A DNA stretch of 64,000 bases from Robiginitomaculum sp. (GTDB lineage: Bacteria > Pseudomonadota > Alphaproteobacteria > Caulobacterales > Maricaulaceae). This document shows positions 56,340 to 64,000 of the stretch, one piece after another. The position numbers and the translations under genes are program-made. The notes beneath the pieces are model-generated. The model did no database searches. It was not told where the DNA came from and saw only the letters and a program-made list of their open reading frames with translations. Position 1 is the stretch's first letter; each line of letters begins with the position of its first letter. The stretch lies in contig NVWK01000013.1 in the NCBI GenBank assembly GCA_002733605.1, positions 1-64,000 of the forward strand, written 5' to 3'.

Positions 56340-57176
56340 ATGAACCTGATTGAAACCGGATATAGTGAAGCCAACGCGGAAGAATTTAGCCGCGATGGCT
56401 CAATTAAAATCCATAGCGCCGCCGATTTCGAAGGCATGCGCAAGGCTGGCCATGTCGCCGCCGCCTGTCTGGATATGGTGGCCCCAATGGTCAAACCCGG
56501 TGCCACCACTGAGGCCATTGATACGGCCGCGCGCGAATTCCTTCTTGATCACGGTGCTGTGCCTGCATGCCTTGGCTACCGCGGCTATAAACATACGCTC
56601 TGTACATCAATCAATCATGTTGTCTGCCACGGTATTCCCAACGAAAAAAGCCTTAAAAACGGCGATATTGTCAATATTGACGTCACCTGTATCCTTGATG
56701 GCTGGCACGGCGATACCTCTCGCATGTATTCTGTCGGCACCATCAACCGCAAAGCAGAGCGCCTCATCAACATTACCTATGACAGCCTGATGCTAGGCAT
56801 TGCCCAGATCAAACCCGGCAACACGACCGGCGATATTGGCGCGGCCATACAGCAATTTGCCGAAAGCCAACGCTGTTCAGTCGTGCAAGATTTTTGCGGT
56901 CACGGATTAGGCCGGCTTTTTCATGACGTGCCAAATATTTTGCATTTTGGCACAGCTGGCCACGGAGACGTGTTGAAAGAAGGCATGTTTTTCACCGTAG
57001 AACCCATGATAAACCTAGGGCGCCCCGACACCAAAGTGCTTGCAGATGGCTGGACAGCCGTAACGCGCGACAAAAAACTAACCGCCCAGTTCGAGCATTC
57101 TTTAGGGGTAACCGCCACCGGCGTCGAGATTTTCACAAAATCGCCTGCCGGTCTTGACCGCCCTCCTTACGCTTAA
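56340..57176 (+). CDS. map: Methionine aminopeptidase, type I
   Basis: Removes the N-terminal methionine of new proteins; 278 residues. Metal ligands are visible in NIDVTCILDGWHGDTSRMY (two aspartates), the histidine in GHGLGRLFHDVP, the glutamate in FFTVEPMINLG and the late glutamate in AQFEHSLGVT. The substrate histidine is in NHVVCHGIP. It has about 30 extra residues at the N-terminus, as in many alphaproteobacterial forms. RadC follows with six bases between. Confidence 0.95.
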   Translation: MNLIETGYSEANAEEFSRDGSIKIHSAADFEGMRKAGHVAAACLDMVAPMVKPGATTEAIDTAAREFLLDHGAVPACLGYRGYKHTLCTSINHVVCHGIPNEKSLKNGDIVNIDVTCILDGWHGDTSRMYSVGTINRKAERLINITYDSLMLGIAQIKPGNTTGDIGAAIQQFAESQRCSVVQDFCGHGLGRLFHDVPNILHFGTAGHGDVLKEGMFFTVEPMINLGRPDTKVLADGWTAVTRDKKLTAQFEHSLGVTATGVEIFTKSPAGLDRPPYA

Positions 57177-57182
57177 GTGCTT

Positions 57183-57884
57183 ATGACGGACCCGAAGACG
57201 AGCACACCAAAAAAACCCCATTACCATGGGCATCGAGACAGGCTACGGACTCGGTTTCTCGAAGGCGGAAACGAGGCCCTCGCAGATTACGAACTGCTCG
57301 AGCTTTATTTGTTTCGTTCCATTCTGCGCCGGGATGTCAAACCGATTGCCAAAGATTTGATCGAAAAATTTGGCAGCTTTGCCGAGGTTATTACCGCCCC
57401 CCTACCCCTACTCTCCGAGATTAAAGGTTTGAACGCAAAAGCCGCTCTGGATTTAAAAATATTACAAGCCGGTGCCGTCAAGCTCGGCAAGCAAACCATC
57501 ATGCATCGCCCTGTCTTGTCCTCTTGGTCCGCCTTGCTTGATTACTGTCGCTCCGTCATGCAGTTCGAGAATAAAGAACAGTTTCGGGTTTTGTTTCTGG
57601 ATCGTAAAAACCGCCTGATCGCAGATGAAATTTTAGGACAAGGCACGATTGACCGCGCCCCCGTCTACCCGCGCGAAGTGATCAAACGCGCACTGGAGCT
57701 TGGTGCTGCCGCCCTCATTCTCGCCCACAACCACCCGTCTGGAGATCCAACACCGAGCAAAAGCGATATCGACATGACAAACCAGATCATCATTGCGGCC
57801 AAAGCCATAAATATAAGCGTTCATGACCATCTCATCATTGGCCGCAACGATACGGTTAGCTTCAAAACACTTGGCTTAATGTAA
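57183..57884 (+). CDS. radC: DNA repair protein RadC (JAB/MPN domain)
   Basis: A 233-residue protein from ATG 57183 ([10 protein letters not shown]); an in-frame GTG at 57177 is also possible. An N-terminal helix-hairpin-helix region (about 15-85) precedes the JAMM metal-binding domain with [20 protein letters not shown], which contains the HxH and distal aspartate ligands. Despite its name, a repair role is not established in the family. It lies in the map-radC-spinster-purB run of plus-strand genes. Confidence 0.94.
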   Translation: MTDPKTSTPKKPHYHGHRDRLRTRFLEGGNEALADYELLELYLFRSILRRDVKPIAKDLIEKFGSFAEVITAPLPLLSEIKGLNAKAALDLKILQAGAVKLGKQTIMHRPVLSSWSALLDYCRSVMQFENKEQFRVLFLDRKNRLIADEILGQGTIDRAPVYPREVIKRALELGAAALILAHNHPSGDPTPSKSDIDMTNQIIIAAKAINISVHDHLIIGRNDTVSFKTLGLM

Positions 57885-57911
57885 AAAACAAAAACACTAC
57901 AGGGGAAGAAC

Positions 57912-59225
57912 ATGACAACAGATAAAAATTACCGCAAGCTGGTCTTGCTCTTACTGACCCTTGTCTATGCGTTCAACTTCATTGACCGGCAAATCGTCGG
58001 CATCCTCGCGCCCTTCATTCAGGCCGATCTTAATCTCACCAATACAGAAGTCGGCATGTTGACGGGCTTGTTGTTTGCCACTTTCTACACCCTGATTGCC
58101 ATTCCAATCGCCCTCATGGCCGACCGCCTGCACAGGATCAATATTATCGCAATCGCACTTACTGTTTGGAGCGGATTTACAGCTCTCACCGGTTTCGCGA
58201 CAAGTTTCCTGCAGATCGGTCTCGCCCGAATGGGGGTCGGTATCGGCGAAGCAGGTGGCAGCCCACCCTCTCACTCCGTTATCTCCGACTACTACCCAAA
58301 AGAACAACGCGCCAGCGCTCTGGGGATTTACTCGCTGGGTATTCCTGTCGGCATTATGTTCGCCTATTTCGTCGTCGCCATGATTGCCGGGCAATCAACT
58401 GAAAATGTCCCGTGGCGGAAAATTTTCGTCATCCTAGGTGTTGTCGGCATTGGCTTGGCCCTAATTGTACGACTTGTCCTGCGCGAACCCGTGCGCGGCG
58501 CAATGGAAGCCAAAGACAATGTTTTGCCGCCCAAAGCGCCATTTCGTGAATCCATTGCAACGCTTTTGACCATACCCTCTTGGTGGACCATGTGTCTGGG
58601 CATCGCAACCGCCTCATTCGTGGCCTACGCCCTGTCCGCATTTCAGACCAAATACCTGATCAGTCTTGACCCGGACTTTAATTTTCAAACCTTGATGATC
58701 TCCCTCGGCGTCATTAACGGGATTGCCTATGCGGGCGGCACATATTTTGGGGCGAAAATAACCGATAAATGGAGTAAAACCAATATCAGAGCTTACGGAT
58801 TGGTACCTGCTTTTGCCGTATTGCTGGCTTTACCCCTTGGCCTTGCCGCATTATGGACAACAACAGTCTGGACACATCTGGCCCTCATATCCTTCTTTTT
58901 GGTCTGCCTTGGCGCCTATCTCGGCCCCAGCTTCGCCATTGCCCAAACGCTGGCCCCCATTCACATGCGCGCCCTGTCCACAGCCCTGTTCTTCTTTATT
59001 CTCAATATGATCGCTTTAGGCGGCGGCCCGACAATAACAGGCATTCTTATCGACAAGTTTTTGGTTGATCATGATAACTTAATGGCTATTCGTCTTGCCT
59101 TCTCTTGCGTGTCCATCATGTTTGTGTTCTCTGCAATCTGCTTCTTCCTGACCGCCAAGTATATTCCCAAAGACTGGGCCGATGCAAAAACGAGAAATGA
59201 AGGGATTGCAAATTCCCCTAACTAG
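57912..59225 (+). CDS. Spinster-type MFS transporter
   Basis: A 437-residue inner-membrane transporter with 12 helices. The opening LLTLVYAFNFIDRQIVGILA and the block IGLARMGVGIGEAGGSPPSHS are hallmarks of the spinster branch, which includes sphingolipid and lysophospholipid transporters in eukaryotes and numerous uncharacterised proteins in Hyphomonadaceae and Sphingomonadales. The ATG is preceded by GGGGAAG. It lies between housekeeping genes, so context gives no substrate. Confidence 0.85.
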   Translation: MTTDKNYRKLVLLLLTLVYAFNFIDRQIVGILAPFIQADLNLTNTEVGMLTGLLFATFYTLIAIPIALMADRLHRINIIAIALTVWSGFTALTGFATSFLQIGLARMGVGIGEAGGSPPSHSVISDYYPKEQRASALGIYSLGIPVGIMFAYFVVAMIAGQSTENVPWRKIFVILGVVGIGLALIVRLVLREPVRGAMEAKDNVLPPKAPFRESIATLLTIPSWWTMCLGIATASFVAYALSAFQTKYLISLDPDFNFQTLMISLGVINGIAYAGGTYFGAKITDKWSKTNIRAYGLVPAFAVLLALPLGLAALWTTTVWTHLALISFFLVCLGAYLGPSFAIAQTLAPIHMRALSTALFFFILNMIALGGGPTITGILIDKFLVDHDNLMAIRLAFSCVSIMFVFSAICFFLTAKYIPKDWADAKTRNEGIANSPN

Positions 59226-59280
59226 CCTATTACGCCCCTGAAATATGAAGTTTTCCATCTTCAAAAGTAAGCGTTAGGCT
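59224..59280 (+). promoter_or_regulatory. Structured leader upstream of purB
   Basis: AGCCTA (59224-59229) pairs with TAGGCT (59275-59280), ACGC (59232-59235) with GCGT (59271-59274), and an inner TGAAG/CTTCA hairpin (59246-59250, 59259-59263) is nested inside. It ends 17 bases before the purB start. There is no T-run, so it is not an obvious terminator; it could affect purB translation or mark an mRNA processing site. Confidence 0.4.
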
Positions 59281-59296
59281 TGGATAGAGAGAGACT

Positions 59297-60595
59297 ATGA
59301 TCCCACGTTATGCCCGCACCGAAATGGTCGAAATTTGGTCACAAGCCAGCAAATACAAAATCTGGTTCGAGATCGAAGGCCATGCCTGTAACGCCCTTGC
59401 CGATTTAGGGGTAATCCCGCAATCTGCCGCCAAAAATATTTGGGAAAAAGGCAGTGCTGCCAAATTTTCTGTCGAGAAAATTGACGAGATCGAGCGTGAA
59501 GTTAAACATGATGTCATCGCCTTCCTCACCCATTTGGCCACATTCATTGGTGAAGATTCCCGCTTTGTTCATCAAGGCATGACCTCTTCGGATGTGCTCG
59601 ACACCACCCTGTCCGTACAGCTTGCCCGCGCGACCGATTTGCTCTTGGTCGGCATGGACCGCGTACTGGCCGCATTAAAAACCCGTGCACTGGAACATAA
59701 GTTCACGCCAACAATCGGGCGCAGCCACGGCATTCACGCCGAACCGACAACATTCGGCCTGAAACTGGCCCAAGCCTACGCCGAATTTTCCCGCTGTCGG
59801 GAACGACTTGTTGTCGCCCGTGCCGAGATCGCCACCTGTGCAATTTCAGGAGCTGTCGGTACATTTGCCAATATTGACCCCAAGGTCGAAGCCTATGTCG
59901 CCGAAAAACTCGGCCTGACAGTCGAACCGATTTCAACACAAATCATCCCCCGTGACCGCCACGCCGCCTATTTCGCCGCCCTCGGCGTCTGTGCAAGCTC
60001 CATCGAGCGTCTGGCGACAGAAATCCGTCATTTGCAACGCTCCGAAGTCTTGGAAGTCGAGGAGTTTTTCTCCAAAGGCCAAAAAGGCTCTTCCGCAATG
60101 CCCCATAAACGCAACCCGATATTGACCGAAAACCTAACCGGCCTTGCCCGTTTGGTGCGCATGTCGGTCACGCCGGCAATGGAAAATGTAGCCCTCTGGC
60201 ATGAGCGTGATATTTCTCACTCCTCGGTCGAACGCGGCATTGCTCCCGATACAACCATCCATCTTGATTTTGCCCTGCACAGGCTAGCCGGCGTGATTGA
60301 AAATCTGTTGGTCTACCCTGAAAACATGCTGGCCAATTTAAACAAGCTCGGCGGGCTACATAACTCGCAACGGGTTCTCCTCGCCCTGACCCAAAAAGGT
60401 GTCAGCCGTGAAGAGGCCTACCGGCTTGTCCAGCACAATGCCATGAGGACATGGCACGGCGAAGGTGAATTCCTTGGTTTTTTGAAAGCCGACGAAAAGG
60501 TCAACACCCATTTATCCGACGAGGAAATCGAGGCATTATTCGACCTTGAATACCATTTCGCGCAGGTTGATCAAATTTTTTCCAGAGTTTTTTAA
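59297..60595 (+). CDS. purB: Adenylosuccinate lyase
   Basis: Catalyses two steps of purine synthesis (SAICAR to AICAR, and adenylosuccinate to AMP); 432 residues, the short bacterial form. The signature loop KGSSAMPHKRNPILTENLTG (core SSAMPHKRNP) carries the catalytic serine, and FVHQGMTSSDVLDT and TIGRSHGIHAEPTTFG supply the other active-site residues. ATG is preceded by AGAGAGA. The purCSQ genes follow 2 kb downstream. Confidence 0.96.
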   Translation: MIPRYARTEMVEIWSQASKYKIWFEIEGHACNALADLGVIPQSAAKNIWEKGSAAKFSVEKIDEIEREVKHDVIAFLTHLATFIGEDSRFVHQGMTSSDVLDTTLSVQLARATDLLLVGMDRVLAALKTRALEHKFTPTIGRSHGIHAEPTTFGLKLAQAYAEFSRCRERLVVARAEIATCAISGAVGTFANIDPKVEAYVAEKLGLTVEPISTQIIPRDRHAAYFAALGVCASSIERLATEIRHLQRSEVLEVEEFFSKGQKGSSAMPHKRNPILTENLTGLARLVRMSVTPAMENVALWHERDISHSSVERGIAPDTTIHLDFALHRLAGVIENLLVYPENMLANLNKLGGLHNSQRVLLALTQKGVSREEAYRLVQHNAMRTWHGEGEFLGFLKADEKVNTHLSDEEIEALFDLEYHFAQVDQIFSRVF

Positions 60596-60755
60596 CTGAG
60601 ACTTTCAATCGGTTAGCCCGAAATAAGCGCACAACCTTTTATTGTAAATGAAGAGTTAGCGCCGTGTTGGCTAAATAATAACCATTTTTCCTTATACAGC
60701 TCTCAACAATAAAAACAAAAATACTTCAAGAGATCAAAGACCTAAGGATAAAACC

Positions 60756-61226
60756 ATGAACAAATTAACTGCTTTAGTGGGGGCTGCCCTCTTTATACTC
60801 AATTCTGTAAATGCATATGCCGCCAGCCCGGATGTCTATGTCGTAAAATTCCGCGCAGACAATTGCCAATCCTGTGACGTGATGGAAACACAACTCCATT
60901 TCGCAATGCGTATGGTCAATAGCCGTGCCGTTGCAGAAATTGTCATTGACACAACAAGCCCCATCTTGTGGGAAAAAAGTGCCCATACGGCTTTTGACCG
61001 GGACATCGTGCCCCAATTCAATAAATGGGTCGGCAAGACGGGTTTCGTTGCCGTTATCGATGCACATACACGCCTCACAATCGGCTGTGTAAGCGCCCAA
61101 GATAGTGCTTATAATATGGCGAACTTCATCAAGTCCGCAGCAGGCCTGCCGAGCGATTACCAAGTTTCAAATCGCGCGTCCCGGTTTCGCTGCCCACCGG
61201 CACAAAATATAGATTACGGCAATTAA
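60756..61226 (+). CDS. Exported thioredoxin-like protein, CQSC active site
   Basis: A 156-residue protein with a signal peptide (TALVGAALFILNSVNAYAA). The mature part has a thioredoxin-type strand and active-site motif VVKFRADNCQSC (Cys37, Cys40), a central TGFVAVIDAHTRLTIGC and a terminal cysteine in FRCPPA. The usual cis-proline before the fifth strand is replaced by glycine (KTGF). A homologue with CGPC lies immediately downstream. Likely periplasmic disulfide chemistry; partners are unknown. Confidence 0.78.
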   Translation: MNKLTALVGAALFILNSVNAYAASPDVYVVKFRADNCQSCDVMETQLHFAMRMVNSRAVAEIVIDTTSPILWEKSAHTAFDRDIVPQFNKWVGKTGFVAVIDAHTRLTIGCVSAQDSAYNMANFIKSAAGLPSDYQVSNRASRFRCPPAQNIDYGN

Positions 61227-61249
61227 TTCTACTGACTAACAAATGCCAA

Positions 61250-61276
61250 AAAAGGCCCGGTACAACCGGGTCTTTT
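61250..61276 (+). terminator. Terminator after the first thioredoxin-like gene
   Basis: AAAAGG-CCCGGT pairs with ACCGGG-TCTTTT around an ACA loop, with one G-T pair. A-run and T-run flank the GC stem, so it can work on both strands. It separates the two thioredoxin-like paralogues into different transcripts. Confidence 0.8.
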
Positions 61277-61368
61277 GCGCACTCACGCTAAGTTTACTAG
61301 GCATACGGCATAAATACCGTGTAGTTAGTAAAAATCCCTGCACATATTGTGAAGGGTAAAGGATCCGT

Positions 61369-61857
61369 ATGAAACGCTTTGTGCACTATATATTCTGTAC
61401 GGCAATCTTGGCATATTTAACACTTGTCACTGTACCTGCCTATGCCCATAATCAGACCAATGCTCTCCCAAAACCCGAAATATATGTTGTCATGTTCAGA
61501 GCCGATTGGTGCGGGCCCTGCAAAATTGTTGAACCGAATTTAAAACACGCCCTTGCAACCCTCCGCGACCCCGAGATCGAGCAAATTGTCATCGACATTA
61601 CAAATTCGCTACTTTCTGAGCGGAGCGCTCACGCAGCATTCGATCATAATATTGTGGCACAATACAATAAATGGATGGGCGTAACGGGTTTCGCCGCCAT
61701 CATAGACGCAGATACAAAGGCCACGCTTGGCTGCGTCAATATGCTATATGATGTCGGTGCAATGACCGCTCATATCAGAAATTTAAAAACCTATGCGGTC
61801 GTAAACCGGTCCACATTCGATATAACCTGCCCAGCCGCAAACCCTCCTGTACAATAA
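61369..61857 (+). CDS. Exported thioredoxin-like protein, CGPC active site
   Basis: A 162-residue paralogue of the gene upstream, with signal peptide (AILAYLTLVTVPAYA) and the canonical thioredoxin motif MFRADWCGPCKIVEP (Cys48, Cys51). It shares the same layout: SAHAAFDHNIVAQYNKWMGVTGFAAIIDADT, here shown by its core QYNKWMGVTGFAAIIDA, and conserved cysteines in TLGCVNM and DITCPAA. Glycine again replaces the cis-proline. The classical motif suggests a reductase or oxidase role, while the CQSC partner may differ in redox potential. Confidence 0.8.
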   Translation: MKRFVHYIFCTAILAYLTLVTVPAYAHNQTNALPKPEIYVVMFRADWCGPCKIVEPNLKHALATLRDPEIEQIVIDITNSLLSERSAHAAFDHNIVAQYNKWMGVTGFAAIIDADTKATLGCVNMLYDVGAMTAHIRNLKTYAVVNRSTFDITCPAANPPVQ

Positions 61858-61921
61858 GAGACCCGTACAACAAGGGGCCTATACAGCAAGGAAGTCACCA
61901 CAGGCATTCTGTCAATAAGTT

Positions 61922-62245
61922 TTATTTATTGGCTTCGGCAATGATCTGGGTGCGGGCTTCCGTCATAAGCACATTCATACGCTCACGGATTTCCACATCG
62001 GGGATTTTTTTACCCGCGGCAATCAAATCCTGCTTCACTTTACGAAACACATCTTCATCCCCAGGCTCTTCCATGTCAGACTTGATAACTTCAAGCGCAT
62101 AAGCCGCCGCATCCGCTTTCCCTAACAAACCGGCAACCCATAACCCCAATATTTTATTGCGGCGCGCTTCTACGCGAAACTTTTGCTCGGCGTCCAACAC
62201 AAACTTTTTTTCAAAAGCGTGCTCGCGGTCATCAAATTTAGTCAT
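61922..62245 (-). CDS. DUF1476 protein, candidate F1-ATPase inhibitor (zeta subunit)
   Basis: A 107-residue mostly helical protein from MTKFDDREHAFEKKF; in-frame codons upstream add 14 residues with no family match. The sequence FDDREHAFEKKFVLDAEQKF is the diagnostic start of DUF1476, whose Paracoccus denitrificans member is the zeta subunit that blocks reverse rotation of the F1-ATPase. It is divergent from purC, an arrangement common in Alphaproteobacteria. The exact inhibitory role here is inferred from the family. Confidence 0.9.
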   Translation of the reverse strand: MTKFDDREHAFEKKFVLDAEQKFRVEARRNKILGLWVAGLLGKADAAAYALEVIKSDMEEPGDEDVFRKVKQDLIAAGKKIPDVEIRERMNVLMTEARTQIIAEANK

Positions 62246-62370
62246 TACAGGCTCCATACGGAAATTGATCAATCTTGTTTCTAACAAATCTGTTTGAAAA
62301 ACACCACAATAATTCTAACAAAACACTGAAATATATCTTTTAAAAACAGTAAATAATCCGCGCGGAATGA

Positions 62371-62428
62371 TTGAAGGTTTTGCCTGTTGTGATATTGTCC
62401 CCGCTTACAGGGGGCGATTCGCCCCTGT
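62371..62428 (+). promoter_or_regulatory. Candidate purC promoter and 5' hairpin
   Basis: TTGAAG (62371-62376) and TATTGT (62393-62398) are 16 bases apart, upstream of purC. A hairpin ACAGGGG/CCCCTGT (62407-62413 with 62422-62428) would lie at the very 5' end of the transcript, 17 bases before the start codon. Neither resembles a known purine riboswitch. Found by eye only. Confidence 0.4.
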
Positions 62429-62444
62429 CGCTTAAGAGTGCACT

Positions 62445-63224
62445 ATGAGCCGCCGTAAAAAAATATACGAAGGTAAGGCAAAAATCTTATATGAGGGGCC
62501 GGAACCGGGCACACTCGTGCAATATTTCAAAGATGACGCGACCGCATTCAATGCGCAAAAAAAGGCGGTATTAAACGGCAAAGGCGCCCTGAACAACCGC
62601 ATTTCAGAATATATTATGATCAGTCTTGGCCGGATCGGTATCCCGACCCACTTCATCAAGCGCTTAAACATGCGTGAACAATTGATCAAAAAAGTAGATA
62701 TCATTCCGATCGAAGTCATTTGCCGCAATGTGGCCGCAGGCTCCATATGCAAAATGCTGGGACTGGAAGAAGGCGAAACCCTACCCCGTTCCATCATCGA
62801 GTTTTGTTACAAGAAAGACGAACTTGGCGATCCACTGGTCAGTGAAGAACATATAACCGCCTTTGGCTGGGCCAGCACGGCTGAAATTGACGAAATGACC
62901 GCAATGGCCCTACGCATCAATGATTTTTTGTGCGGCATGTTTGCAGCCGTTGGCATTCGCCTCATCGATTTCAAAATCGAATTTGGTCGCCATACTGATG
63001 AAAACGGAGATTTCCAAATCCTGCTCGCAGATGAAATCAGCCCGGATTCCTGCCGGCTTTGGGATATGAAAACTGACAAAAAATTAGACAAAGACAGATT
63101 TCGCCGTGATCTTGGCGGCGTTACAGAAGCCTATACAGAGGTTGCGACACGACTGGGTCTTATCAAAGACAATCCTAAAAAGTCCACCCCAACCCTTTCC
63201 ATCGTTCCCAATGGAGATACATAG
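62445..63224 (+). CDS. purC: Phosphoribosylaminoimidazole-succinocarboxamide synthase
   Basis: Joins CAIR and aspartate in purine synthesis using ATP; 259 residues. The opening [20 protein letters not shown] holds the nucleotide-binding strand, and [26 protein letters not shown] and [14 protein letters not shown] are the signature blocks. It starts with ATG 17 bases after a leader hairpin and is followed by purS after two bases. Confidence 0.97.
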   Translation: MSRRKKIYEGKAKILYEGPEPGTLVQYFKDDATAFNAQKKAVLNGKGALNNRISEYIMISLGRIGIPTHFIKRLNMREQLIKKVDIIPIEVICRNVAAGSICKMLGLEEGETLPRSIIEFCYKKDELGDPLVSEEHITAFGWASTAEIDEMTAMALRINDFLCGMFAAVGIRLIDFKIEFGRHTDENGDFQILLADEISPDSCRLWDMKTDKKLDKDRFRRDLGGVTEAYTEVATRLGLIKDNPKKSTPTLSIVPNGDT

Positions 63225-63226
63225 TT

Positions 63227-63469
63227 ATGAAAGCTATCATTCACATCAACCTCAAACCCGGGGTTCTCGATCCACAAGGTCGCACAATCGCCCGCTCGCT
63301 CACCCATCTCGGTTTTGATGGCGTAACCGCCGCACGCCAAGGAAAGACAATCGAACTTGATTTAAAAGGCGAGGATAAAGACGCCGCAGAAACTCAGGTC
63401 AAAGACATGTGTGAGAAACTCCTTGCCAACACGGTCATTGAAAATTACCGCATCGAAATTGTCGAGTAA
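63227..63469 (+). CDS. purS: Phosphoribosylformylglycinamidine synthase subunit S
   Basis: Small subunit of the three-part FGAM synthase (PurS-PurQ-PurL); 80 residues. Begins MKAIIHINLKPGVLDPQGRT and contains LGFDGVTAARQGKTIELDL, both typical. It bridges PurQ and PurL during ammonia transfer. It lies two bases after purC and 45 before purQ. Confidence 0.95.
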   Translation: MKAIIHINLKPGVLDPQGRTIARSLTHLGFDGVTAARQGKTIELDLKGEDKDAAETQVKDMCEKLLANTVIENYRIEIVE

Positions 63470-63514
63470 ACGCCCCCTTTCCAGTTTCCCCCTTTGCTTA
63501 CTTAAGGCCATCAT

Positions 63515-64000
63515 ATGAAAACCGCAGTGATCGTATTTCCAGCTTCAAATTGCGACAGAGACGCGGCTGTCGCCCTCGAGAAAGTCACTGGCCGTAGTGT
63601 ACAGATGGTCTGGCATGAAGAAAGAACACTCCCTACTGTAGACTTTGTCGTTATCCCCGGCGGGTTTTCCTATGGCGACTATTTGCGCTCTGGCGCAATC
63701 GCGGCGCGCTCTCCCATTGTTCAAGACATTGTCCGTAAAGCCAAGACCGGCCTACCTGTCGCAGGCTTTTGCAACGGATTTCAAGTCCTAACCGAAAGCG
63801 GGCTTTTGCCGGGCGCGCTCATGCGCAACAAAGGCTTACGGTTTGTCTGCAAACCGCAAAAACTAAACATTGTGAACTCATCTTCTATGTTTACAAAAGC
63901 CTACAAAAACCAAACTGAAATCACGGTGCCAATCGCCCATTTTGACGGTAATTATTATGCGGATGACGACACGCTCTCTGAAATGAGGAAATCCGGGCAA
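63515..64000 (+). CDS. purQ: Phosphoribosylformylglycinamidine synthase subunit Q (partial, C-terminus off the window)
   Basis: Glutaminase subunit of FGAM synthase. The frame starts [16 protein letters not shown] and runs to the right edge, giving 162 residues of about 220. The oxyanion segment [19 protein letters not shown] and the nucleophile elbow GFCNGFQVL with the catalytic cysteine are present; the histidine-glutamate pair near the C-terminus lies beyond the window. The truncation is due to the window edge. Confidence 0.95.
   Translation, partial: MKTAVIVFPASNCDRDAAVALEKVTGRSVQMVWHEERTLPTVDFVVIPGGFSYGDYLRSGAIAARSPIVQDIVRKAKTGLPVAGFCNGFQVLTESGLLPGALMRNKGLRFVCKPQKLNIVNSSSMFTKAYKNQTEITVPIAHFDGNYYADDDTLSEMRKSGQ

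Noticed and set aside
1-64000. CRISPR array, rRNA, prophage or toxin-antitoxin module
   Set aside because: No regularly spaced repeats, no rRNA sequence, and no phage structural, integrase or toxin-antitoxin genes are visible.

Overview
The window reads as a chromosomal segment of an aerobic alphaproteobacterium. The full complex I operon in the order nuoA to nuoN, a DUF1476 gene beside purC-purS-purQ, a glutathione-dependent formaldehyde route, and several large TonB-dependent receptors (TBDRs) point to the marine Hyphomonadaceae/Maricaulales type. That placement is an inference; there is no rRNA to confirm it. Base composition is close to half GC, except for a clearly AT-richer islet at 52-55 kb. 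I see no CRISPR array, prophage or intact insertion sequence.

Layout. (1) 1-14.4 kb, minus strand: NADH dehydrogenase genes nuoA-B-C-[GFA]-D-E-F-G-H-I-J-K-L-M-N, tightly packed, with nuoN cut by the window edge and a small GFA-fold gene inserted between nuoC and nuoD. (2) 14.6-35.1 kb: an accessory cluster. It holds a PQQ quinohemoprotein dehydrogenase, a multicopper oxidase, two TBDRs, an MFS permease, a PepSY membrane protein with two small membrane partners (siderophore-operon style), an M20 amidohydrolase, a tannase/feruloyl-esterase family lipoprotein, an exported metal-dependent amidohydrolase, a beta-lactamase-fold lipoprotein and a TetR regulator. Nearly every transcription unit here carries one or more copies of a 16-bp palindrome, AAAATWTCGAWATTTT, in its upstream region. 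The beta-lactamase/tetR pair instead shares two copies of a different operator. (3) 35.2-43.8 kb: a one-carbon module made of purU, fdhD and the fdsGBA formate dehydrogenase, S-formylglutathione hydrolase, and class III alcohol dehydrogenase. (4) 44-51.2 kb: an MFS exporter, a membrane-anchored winged-helix/TPR regulator, a small secreted protein, and a TBDR whose codon use suggests very high expression. (5) 51.2-55.2 kb: a decayed IS3-family remnant and an AT-rich islet (LysR, methyltransferase, DUF6326-like protein, nucleoside hydrolase) ending at the 3' side of a tRNA-Leu gene. (6) 55.4-64 kb: housekeeping genes sfsA, map, radC, a spinster-type MFS, purB, two tandem thioredoxin-like proteins, DUF1476, purC, purS and the start of purQ.

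How it fits together. The 14.6-35.1 kb cluster looks like one regulon for taking up and breaking down a specific, possibly iron-chelating, ester- and amide-containing compound. TBDRs would import it, hydrolases would cleave ester and amide bonds, PQQ and copper enzymes would oxidise products, and the MFS permease would move products across the inner membrane. The shared palindrome is the strongest evidence that the cluster is one system; the substrate is unknown. The adjacent formaldehyde-to-formate-to-CO2 genes could dispose of one-carbon units and feed NADH to the complex I encoded upstream.
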